A stretch of 13,013 bases of DNA, taken from NCBI GenBank assembly GCA_003511885.1, contig DOIX01000192.1:1-13013 (forward strand), given 5' to 3'. The number at the start of each line of letters is the position of its first letter. Position 1 is the stretch's first letter. The position numbers and the translations under genes are program-made. The stretch comes from Cyanobacteria bacterium UBA11153 (GTDB lineage Bacteria; Cyanobacteriota; Cyanobacteriia; Cyanobacteriales; Coleofasciculaceae). Positions 1 to 6,107 of this stretch are shown piece after piece. The notes beneath the pieces were generated by a model. The model did not search any database. It was not told where the DNA came from and saw nothing but the letters and a program-made list of their open reading frames with translations.

Positions 1-690
1 CATTTGGGCGGGAATTTCTAAGTTATCAAACTCCTTGTCTAATTTATAGTATTGTCCTTGGAGTTTGATGTTACGGATGAGGCTGACAGGTGGCATATTA
101 ATGACATCGTAACTGATGACGCGATGGTCAAACATGACATCTAGTGGGTTGAGGGGATAGGGGAAGGTAAATTCACCTTCACATCGTTGAAATTTGGTAG
201 TTTCCTCAACTGTAACTTCTGCTTTACTCATCCATTTACCTAGGCGTATCCATTTGGGTAGTTTTAGGGGTTTTTGTGAGATGAGGAAGAATTGAAATTT
301 GCTTTCTGGAGCAATTTCTTTTGTTCTCCCAAAACTGGGGATGTTTTTTTGAGTTTTTTCCATCTCAGCGTGATAGTTATTGTTGGCATATTTCCAGGTA
401 TTAAGGATAGAGGAATGGGAAATTGCTCTGGCTGGAGTTACATAGATTTCTTGTTGATTTAGGGATGTGAGATGTTCCTCGTATTTGGGAATTTGTTCCG
501 GACAAAAGTAGCGATAGGAATGTTCTTCGGGAACTGTAGTAGAGTAGATTTCACTATCGACTAATCCTAGGGCGTAACAGAGGGCGTAATTGTGAATTAC
601 TGCTTCTGTTTCGTATAAGCGCCCAATTTCGCGAGTGGCGTAGTAAATGCTGTCGTGTAATTCTATTTGACAGCGGTAAATAATTGTCAT
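1..690 (-). CDS. csc1: Csc1 (Cas5d), type I-D Cascade subunit, C-terminus cut by the window edge
   Basis: Csc1 is the Cas5-like RAMP subunit of the type I-D effector complex. It is expected to cap the 5' handle of the crRNA and contact Cas10d. The reading frame starts at an ATG at 688-690 and stays open for 230 codons to the left edge, so only the last part is missing. The N-terminus reads MTIIYRCQIELHDSIYYATR, followed by EIGRLYETEAVIHNYALCYALG, which I recognise as typical of cyanobacterial Csc1. A GGAG Shine-Dalgarno (699-702 on the complement) overlaps the end of csc2. The start lies only 5 bases after the csc2 stop, so the two genes are translationally linked. I recognise the family from N-terminal sequence and position after csc2; no catalytic motif is expected. 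Confidence 0.9.
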   Translation of the reverse strand, partial: MTIIYRCQIELHDSIYYATREIGRLYETEAVIHNYALCYALGLVDSEIYSTTVPEEHSYRYFCPEQIPKYEEHLTSLNQQEIYVTPARAISHSSILNTWKYANNNYHAEMEKTQKNIPSFGRTKEIAPESKFQFFLISQKPLKLPKWIRLGKWMSKAEVTVEETTKFQRCEGEFTFPYPLNPLDVMFDHRVISYDVINMPPVSLIRNIKLQGQYYKLDKEFDNLEIPAQM

Positions 691-695
691 AGTAA

Positions 696-1709
696 TTACT
701 CCGTTGCAGCACTTGCTTTTTTACCTTTCTTGCCTTTTTCAGAACTTTTGATGATATATTTCTGTGCGTAATTACTCGATTCCGTATTGGCTTGATTCAA
801 CATAGCTTTGAGACTGGTTTCATCGCTGGTAATAGATTTCACCTCAGCTAAAAGTTGTTGAAATGAATCGCCGATAAAATCGGTATGGGAAATGTATTCG
901 CCAGACATGAGTTCGCTAATTGCTTGACTTGCTGCTTTCAGTACATCATCTTCATTCAAAGGATCTGGTAAATTAATTTGACCTGCATTTTTCATCAAGT
1001 CATAGATTTTTTGTGTCCAGCGGAGATTACTAACAATTTCACCATCAGCAAAAATCACACCAATTAATTCATTTCTGACTCTTCCTGTCCGGGTAGTTTG
1101 TGCCCCATAATGACGGGTTCGGAGAATGTTATTAAAAACATAGAGAAATCCCGATTCTGTTGGATCTTTTAGGGTGACAATGCTAGGGAAAAAGGTTTGA
1201 GGTAAGATATGATCTTGGCTGTTAATGCGACTGGTGACTTCCCCTTGACGACTCATTGTGCCATTTTCAAAGGGTGCATTGAGAGTAAAGTTTTGGTGAG
1301 AATCATCGAAAGGAGTGATGGAATAAGCGGTATCTACGACAACTTTAGATTTTTCGGAACCCGAATCGCCAATCGCAAAACCATAGAGGATACAATCAGG
1401 GGTAGTCTTGCTGAAATCTACGTTATAGTCGCACTTTTCCCAGTCACCAATTTGGTAATTTCGCAGTAATTCTCGTCCGGTTAAACGTTCAGGTGTGGAC
1501 TGTTTGCGCTTGAACATTGCTAAACGGCTAATGGGTTCTTTATCTGCGATTCCCGCACGGACTTTAGCTTTATTTAGTTCTCCATCTGTCTGGAATAATG
1601 GGTAAGATTCCGTGATGCGGATAGTGATGAAATGTACATATTTTCCCATGGGTTTAGCAGGGATTTCGGCGTGAAAGTGTTTGGGTTCGATTGATTTGAT
1701 GAATGACAT
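696..1709 (-). CDS. csc2: Csc2 (Cas7d), type I-D Cascade backbone subunit
   Basis: Csc2 is the Cas7-family RAMP protein that polymerises along the crRNA spacer to form the backbone of the type I-D interference complex. The protein has 337 residues, a normal length for this family. Recognisable parts are the N-terminal beta strand KYVHFITIRITESYPLF (about 23-39), the block LFQTDGELNKAKVRAG (38-52), and the central RHYGAQTTRTGRVRNELIGV (199-218), which is characteristic of Csc2. The C-terminal tail is short and basic (KGKKGKK, about 326-332) and could touch nucleic acid. The ATG at 1707-1709 is preceded by AGGAG at 1719-1723 on the complement. It follows the PD-(D/E)XK gene after a 60-base gap holding a palindrome, and leads into csc1 after 5 bases. 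Confidence 0.95.
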   Translation of the reverse strand: MSFIKSIEPKHFHAEIPAKPMGKYVHFITIRITESYPLFQTDGELNKAKVRAGIADKEPISRLAMFKRKQSTPERLTGRELLRNYQIGDWEKCDYNVDFSKTTPDCILYGFAIGDSGSEKSKVVVDTAYSITPFDDSHQNFTLNAPFENGTMSRQGEVTSRINSQDHILPQTFFPSIVTLKDPTESGFLYVFNNILRTRHYGAQTTRTGRVRNELIGVIFADGEIVSNLRWTQKIYDLMKNAGQINLPDPLNEDDVLKAASQAISELMSGEYISHTDFIGDSFQQLLAEVKSITSDETSLKAMLNQANTESSNYAQKYIIKSSEKGKKGKKASAATE

Positions 1710-1735
1710 GATAATTAACTCCTAAGTGTTGGTTT

Positions 1736-1761
1736 GTAGTAGGCGCTTAAGCGCTTACTAC
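1736..1761. repeat. 26-bp near-perfect palindrome inside the cas operon
   Basis: The arms GTAGTAGGCGCTT and AAGCGCTTACTAC are complementary except for one pair: a G-T wobble if the plus strand is transcribed, an A-C mismatch in the operon's own mRNA. It fills most of the 60-base gap between the nuclease-like gene and csc2. No T-run follows on the minus strand, so it does not look like an intrinsic terminator. It could be an mRNA processing or stabilising hairpin, or a copy of a dispersed cyanobacterial palindrome. Confidence 0.75.
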
Positions 1762-1769
1762 GAGCGATT

Positions 1770-2378
1770 TTAAGCGACTAATGCTTGAACTAGAATCCGC
1801 ATTAGCGGTTCTAAATCATCCGGAACGCGATAACTATCTAAACCTTGATTTATATGTTTAGACGCTCTATGAAGTCGTCCAAACTGCCATAAAGTTCCAG
1901 TAGTAACTGCCCCTAAAAGTTCAGTCTGATTGCCAGCATCTTGCCACTCATCTAAGGCAATTAATTCGGCGATTAGTTGAGTAAATCCATAGGTTAAATC
2001 TTCATGTTTAGCTTCTATCACTAACAGATTATTCTGAGTCTTAATCAGGTAATCAAAATAGCCCTGAAGCTGTTCTGTGACTTTAATAGGATACTCAATC
2101 AAAACTTCTGATTTGGTGTAGTGAATTAAATCTGAAACTACGCGAGCAATTAACATCTCTCTACGAGTTGTTTCATTGGCTAAGTTGATATAGGGAAGAA
2201 TTTCTTCGATTCTCGATCTCAATTCTTCAAGCCTATCTAATTCTCCCGCATATTGAGCCAAATTCAATCGTTGGCGTGTTAGGGTATACCCAAAATCTTT
2301 AGCTAAAGCTTCTGGCAGTATTTTGAGTTCAAACAGTTTGCTAAATGTGTAGGTTTTTTGCGGATCTATAAATTGCAT
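1770..2378 (-). CDS. PD-(D/E)XK nuclease-like protein embedded in the I-D cas operon
   Basis: This 202-residue protein is not one of the standard I-D Cas proteins. Residues 107-124 fit the core of the PD-(D/E)XK nuclease fold: a strand with D109 (GYFDYLI), then a hydrophobic strand ending in E122-A-K124 (LLVIEAK). An upstream acidic residue (E74, in a helix) and Q134 in the following helix (FTQLIAEL) are consistent with the fold. The N-terminal half is helical with a charged stretch (44-60). Related proteins in cyanobacteria are often annotated as Uma2-unrelated restriction-endonuclease-like hypotheticals; the substrate is unknown. Translation should be strong: AAGGAGG at 2383-2389 on the complement lies 4 bases before the ATG. 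The gene starts 21 bases after the cas10d stop and shares its transcript. A DNA or RNA nuclease role in CRISPR defence is inference only. Confidence 0.8.
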   Translation of the reverse strand: MQFIDPQKTYTFSKLFELKILPEALAKDFGYTLTRQRLNLAQYAGELDRLEELRSRIEEILPYINLANETTRREMLIARVVSDLIHYTKSEVLIEYPIKVTEQLQGYFDYLIKTQNNLLVIEAKHEDLTYGFTQLIAELIALDEWQDAGNQTELLGAVTTGTLWQFGRLHRASKHINQGLDSYRVPDDLEPLMRILVQALVA

Positions 2379-2399
2379 TTTTCCTCCTTTTGATATTTT

Positions 2400-2906
2400 C
2401 TAGTTATCAGTTTCACTTTCATCCTCATTACTATTATCGATCTCATCAATTCCTTTGGCTTTATGTTCTCGCAATTCTTTATCTTCCTCTAGGCGATAAA
2501 GAAACTCACAAGTATCGCGAATTAGGTTAAGTTGTGTTCCGGCTAAACGAGCGCGATCGCTTTTTAAACTTTTATCAAAAATTACCTCCACAAAATACTT
2601 AGCAAATTCATAAATAGCTTGTCTTTCTTCTTCTGAAGTCAAAGCAGGTTTCCACTTACCATCAACGAAAGTAAGTGTGGGTTTTCCTTCCGCTGCACGT
2701 CGCCGCACATTATTCATTAACTTGGCTAAACGTCCCGCGACAATATCTATTAAAGATTCGGTATCATTGGCTAAAGCTTTATCAAATTTCAGAATTACAT
2801 CAGCCGCTTCATCAATTGGTTTGAGGATGGCATTTGCTTTGGCATATTGACTTTTAGCACGATAAAAGCGACGATAAAGTTGTGTTAATTCCCGCAGTTG
2901 ATTCAC
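2400..2906 (-). CDS. cas11d: Cas11d small subunit, from a predicted internal start within cas10d
   Basis: Type I-D complexes are known to contain a small subunit, Cas11d, made by independent translation from inside the cas10d gene. Here an in-frame GTG (2904-2906, codon 927 of cas10d) is preceded by GGAGG at 2915-2919 on the complement with an 8-base spacer, an ideal ribosome-binding geometry. Starting there gives 168 residues beginning (M)NQLRELTQLYRRFYRAKSQ, largely helical as expected for a Cas11-type protein, with an acidic tail (IDEIDNSNEDESETDN). It ends at the cas10d stop. No other start with a comparable ribosome-binding site is seen in the C-terminal quarter; the only in-frame ATG lies too far downstream (KLMNNV). 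The start is predicted from sequence, the phenomenon is known from the family. Confidence 0.7.
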   Translation of the reverse strand: MNQLRELTQLYRRFYRAKSQYAKANAILKPIDEAADVILKFDKALANDTESLIDIVAGRLAKLMNNVRRRAAEGKPTLTFVDGKWKPALTSEEERQAIYEFAKYFVEVIFDKSLKSDRARLAGTQLNLIRDTCEFLYRLEEDKELREHKAKGIDEIDNSNEDESETDN

Positions 2907-5684
2907 GGTTTCTTCCTCCGGTTTAAAGTAGTAGTAGAAGTCCAAGTACAAGCGGATTTTGGCAATGGGTACGGATTCAATTTTGTCTTGTTTCCGCAGC
3001 CATTTATTGAGATAGTGAAAGACATAGAGTGGACTGGTTTCTAAATCTCGTGCTAAGTCTGATAGCTTACCCCAGTCAGGATTGCCGTCTTTTTTGCGAT
3101 TGACTTCTAAGTGAATGGCATAAGCAGCACTGAGGGCATTAAGTGGGGAAAATTCACGCTGAGTTGAAGTGCCCGGTAAAATACTATCTAAGCGATATTC
3201 ATCTTGTTTAATTAAAGCACGAATTGCTTGATGTTCGCCATCTAAAACGGTAGTTTTTTCAAAGTCAGCACCACTAATAAATGGCGGTACTGGTGACTCT
3301 GATGCTACTACTTTAACATCGAGAATCAGCGGTAATGCTAATGCTAACCAAGCTGGCATTACCCAAGATTCCGTATCAGTGGCATCTTTTCCTGGTGGTA
3401 ATCCTAAGAAAAAGAATGTCAGGGGTTGATTGTCTGGATAGCTAATTTTGAAAGTCCGGTCATTTTCCGGTTCCAAATTTTCCTGAATTAACAATGAATC
3501 TACTTGTTGATAGTTCTCTACATCAAATTTAGCTACTTGTTTATCGCTAATTAAATGCTTGCGAATATCCGCATCAAATCGAGTCCGGGCAATCCAACTG
3601 TAAGCTTTTTGCAGAAACTTATTGGTTTCTGGAGTAAAGAAGTAAGCGGGATAAAGATAGAGATAGCGATATTTGCGGCTTTCAAAGTCTCCCCCTGTAG
3701 CATTAGTTTGATTCATCAAAATTTGTCTCAACATCAGTTCAATTGACCAAATTGAGCAAATTTGACGCTTGGCAGCTTGGGCGTTAAATAAAATTTGACG
3801 ATTGCTGTAAACTTGAGGAGTAAATAAAGTCGCTGCTTCCATTTGTTCCGTCACAGTGTATGAGGAACTAGACATTGCACAGACATTTTCTCTTCCCCTT
3901 CCTGTGATTTTTGCCGCCTGATATCGCGTAAGTTCGACTAAAAATGACTTGGTTTCTGGTGCAACAACTGCACCACTGGGTAAGGAAACAACTTGACTGA
4001 CATAAGTTCGTAAATCTTGCCAACCATCAGGTAAGATAAATTCTGCTAAAATTGGTCTAATTAGACTAGCCGCATGAGTAACTATTCCCTCCATTACCTC
4101 CCGCAATTGTCCTTCATCTAATCCTTTATTTTTCTGAAAATACCGTGCCGAGAGATAATACCAATCCAGGGGAACCCCGCCAGTTTTTTTCAGGGATTTA
4201 ATCGCTGATAATCCAGGTATTTCATCCCCTAAACCTAAGAATTCAGCCAGTTTTTGAGTTAAGTCTAATTCGGGTAGAGTTTTCCGGTTAGCTTTGGATA
4301 AATTTTTTTGGTAACTTTGAAAGCTATCGCACCAATTATCCCATATTTTGCGACAGAGAATATCGCCAAATTCTGCCAAGCGATCGATTCGGTAATCTTC
4401 TTCAAATTCTACATTAAACTGACTTGGTAATTCACCAGCTTTTTGAAAAGCTACCAAGCTATCACTACGTTTTTTAGCCGAGGAACCTTTGGTGCTAGGA
4501 ATCAGTTTACAAGCCGCTGCAATACTGACTTCCATCAGTTCAATTGCATTGAAAAATAGCCAGTAATATTCAGCAAATTTAAAGCCTTTCCCATCCCGAC
4601 TAAATCCCGTTGGTTTTAATCTCAGTCTCTCGGCACAAAGATGCTGAATTTTAGCGATAACTTGATGGGTAATTCCTTCCGTATCAATCTCAGGTGCATC
4701 AATTTTGGCTAGATAAACCACCCCATCAGGTAAATACAATAACGGTGTATAAAATTCTCTGGGATGAGCATCCATCAAAGCATTATTAATGATATTTGTC
4801 AATACACCGCGATTGTCAGAAAGGGAATGATAGCTAAACTGAAACTGTCCATTACTAAGGCTACGCAAAACATCACCTAACCCTTCTGATTCCACATCAC
4901 CGGGACGTTTTACCACCGAGGCAAATAAGTCGGAAAGTCTGACTAAATTTGCCAAAGTTCCTCTCACTCTCCCATCTAATTGAGGTTGTAATCCCCGACT
5001 TACCAAGCCTAAATCCGCATCATATTTAACCCCAGCATTATTGCTCATCCAGACAATATCATCAATATGAGATTCCCAGTTGTTACTTAATAAGCTATCT
5101 AAGCCAAATGCTTGTAACTTTTCCGCCACATATTCCCGTCCGAAGTTAGGCGCTTCATCCTTATGAGGTGGTTTTTCTCGCCAATCGCGATTGAGGAATT
5201 TCCCATCTGAATCTTGATTAGCTAACCAGCCAGAATAATCAGGAAATTTATCAAAATCGTGGAGAATATAGGAAGCAATAAAAAGAGTAATTTCTGTTTC
5301 GCTGCAATGGCGTTTAACAGGATTAGTTTCCGCTGTCTCTATCTTCAGCTTTTTCAGAATTCGATAAGTCGGGAATAAACCGTTAAGCAGATGTGAAGTA
5401 AAAGATTGATCGTGTTTACTCCGTTCCACATTTTTCCCTTCGGCACGTCTATCTTCTGTAAATTTACCGCCTTTGGCTGTTGCACCAACTAACTGATTAA
5501 TTAGCTGAGGTAAGACATTTTCAGCAAAAGATGCGAGAAGGCGATCGCTTTCATTACCTTCTACCTCCCGCACCGCTTCTTTAAACAATCGAATTGTCAA
5601 AAGTTCCGGCTTTGCTGGTATTTCTTCATTCTTATCTGGAGAATGTAGCCATTTGTAAAGTTCATCTATTTGATTTTCATTCAT
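2400..5684 (-). CDS. cas10d: Cas10d, type I-D large subunit with N-terminal HD nuclease domain
   Basis: Cas10d is the signature protein of type I-D. It is the large subunit of the effector and carries the HD nuclease that other type I systems place on Cas3. The protein has 1094 residues. The HD region spans about residues 90-260: H98 in SHLLNG, then the metal-binding H142-D143 in ILHDFDKFPDY, and further polar residues around WMSNNAGVKYD (212-222). The middle contains GRGRENVCAMSS (595-606), and a GGDF (664-667) that does not sit in a convincing GGDD cyclase context. The C-terminal 168 residues probably also exist as free Cas11d. The ATG at 5682-5684 lies 3 bases after the DUF433 stop with AAAGG inside that gene's end, so translation is coupled. 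It is followed after 21 bases by the PD-(D/E)XK gene. GCGATCGC sites occur at 2553 and 5541. Confidence 0.95.
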   Translation of the reverse strand: MNENQIDELYKWLHSPDKNEEIPAKPELLTIRLFKEAVREVEGNESDRLLASFAENVLPQLINQLVGATAKGGKFTEDRRAEGKNVERSKHDQSFTSHLLNGLFPTYRILKKLKIETAETNPVKRHCSETEITLFIASYILHDFDKFPDYSGWLANQDSDGKFLNRDWREKPPHKDEAPNFGREYVAEKLQAFGLDSLLSNNWESHIDDIVWMSNNAGVKYDADLGLVSRGLQPQLDGRVRGTLANLVRLSDLFASVVKRPGDVESEGLGDVLRSLSNGQFQFSYHSLSDNRGVLTNIINNALMDAHPREFYTPLLYLPDGVVYLAKIDAPEIDTEGITHQVIAKIQHLCAERLRLKPTGFSRDGKGFKFAEYYWLFFNAIELMEVSIAAACKLIPSTKGSSAKKRSDSLVAFQKAGELPSQFNVEFEEDYRIDRLAEFGDILCRKIWDNWCDSFQSYQKNLSKANRKTLPELDLTQKLAEFLGLGDEIPGLSAIKSLKKTGGVPLDWYYLSARYFQKNKGLDEGQLREVMEGIVTHAASLIRPILAEFILPDGWQDLRTYVSQVVSLPSGAVVAPETKSFLVELTRYQAAKITGRGRENVCAMSSSSYTVTEQMEAATLFTPQVYSNRQILFNAQAAKRQICSIWSIELMLRQILMNQTNATGGDFESRKYRYLYLYPAYFFTPETNKFLQKAYSWIARTRFDADIRKHLISDKQVAKFDVENYQQVDSLLIQENLEPENDRTFKISYPDNQPLTFFFLGLPPGKDATDTESWVMPAWLALALPLILDVKVVASESPVPPFISGADFEKTTVLDGEHQAIRALIKQDEYRLDSILPGTSTQREFSPLNALSAAYAIHLEVNRKKDGNPDWGKLSDLARDLETSPLYVFHYLNKWLRKQDKIESVPIAKIRLYLDFYYYFKPEEETVNQLRELTQLYRRFYRAKSQYAKANAILKPIDEAADVILKFDKALANDTESLIDIVAGRLAKLMNNVRRRAAEGKPTLTFVDGKWKPALTSEEERQAIYEFAKYFVEVIFDKSLKSDRARLAGTQLNLIRDTCEFLYRLEEDKELREHKAKGIDEIDNSNEDESETDN
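2915..2919 (-). promoter_or_regulatory. Internal Shine-Dalgarno GGAGG for Cas11d
   Basis: The complement reads GGAGGAAGAAACCGTG: a full GGAGG, 8 bases, then an in-frame GTG. It lies within codons for a Pro-Glu-Glu-Glu stretch of Cas10d, so the purine run could partly reflect coding needs; that is the main reason for caution. Confidence 0.65.
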
Positions 5685-5687
5685 AGT

Positions 5688-5939
5688 TTAATTACCTTTT
5701 GTAAAACTCGTTCTTTGATTCGTTACTTCAGCACCATAAGCAATGCAAGCTAAAATGTCTTCTCTTTCTATACTTGGATATGCTGCCAAAATTTCGTCAA
5801 TTGTTTCGCCACCTGCTAAGTAATCCAGAATCAAAGAAACCCAAATACGATGTCCGCGAATACAAGGTTTACCGAAACAGATATTCGGATCTATGGAAAT
5901 TCGCGATAGCAAATTATCTCTAGTCATATCATTTTCCAT
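5688..5939 (-). CDS. DUF433 protein (VapB45/antitoxin-like helix-turn-helix) inside the cas operon
   Basis: This small protein matches the DUF433 family: SRISIDPNICFGKPCIRGHRI (12-32) followed by helices WVSLILDYLAGGETIDEILAAYP (33-55) and IEREDILACIAYGAE. DUF433 proteins are small winged-helix-like proteins usually encoded next to a PIN-like DUF5615 toxin, for which they act as antitoxin. No such partner is present here; the next gene is cas10d, 3 bases away. I chose the ATG at 5937-5939 (83 residues). A TTG at 5955-5957 would add six residues and an ATG at 5925-5927 would remove four; none has a strong ribosome-binding site. The gene sits 150 bases after cas3, in the same direction. Its role (regulator of the operon, antitoxin for a distant toxin, or remnant) cannot be told from sequence. 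Confidence 0.85.
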   Translation of the reverse strand: MENDMTRDNLLSRISIDPNICFGKPCIRGHRIWVSLILDYLAGGETIDEILAAYPSIEREDILACIAYGAEVTNQRTSFTKGN

Positions 5940-5973
5940 TACATAGGAATTATTCAACTACCGATATAAAAAC

Positions 5974-6011
5974 CTTTGCGTACCTTTGCGTCGCCCTTTG
6001 CGATCTTTGCG
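5974..6011. repeat. Four CTTTGCG repeats between cas3 and the DUF433 gene
   Basis: CTTTGCG begins at 5974, 5984, 5996 and 6005, a loose tandem array with periods of 10, 12 and 9. On the mRNA strand it reads CGCAAAG repeated. Similar degenerate CGCAAAG/CGCAGAG arrays are familiar in filamentous cyanobacterial intergenic regions. The rest of the 150-base gap is AT-rich and holds no recognisable terminator or gene; a promoter for the downstream cas genes could lie here, but I cannot define one. Confidence 0.8.
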
Positions 6012-6107
6012 TTAAAAAAAGATATTATCCAAATCCCAACATATTCGATATAATTCCTCTTCCTCCAAGCTTGGCATAACTCATCTAAAATCATCTATTC
6101 CCCCAAA

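Noticed and set aside
1209..1469. 86-residue plus-strand reading frame within csc2
   Set aside because: Antisense shadow of csc2.
3720..3961. GGDF in Cas10d as an active cyclase motif
   Set aside because: The tetrapeptide at residues 664-667 is not GGDD and lacks the surrounding palm-domain pattern; type I-D Cas10d is not known to make cyclic oligoadenylate.
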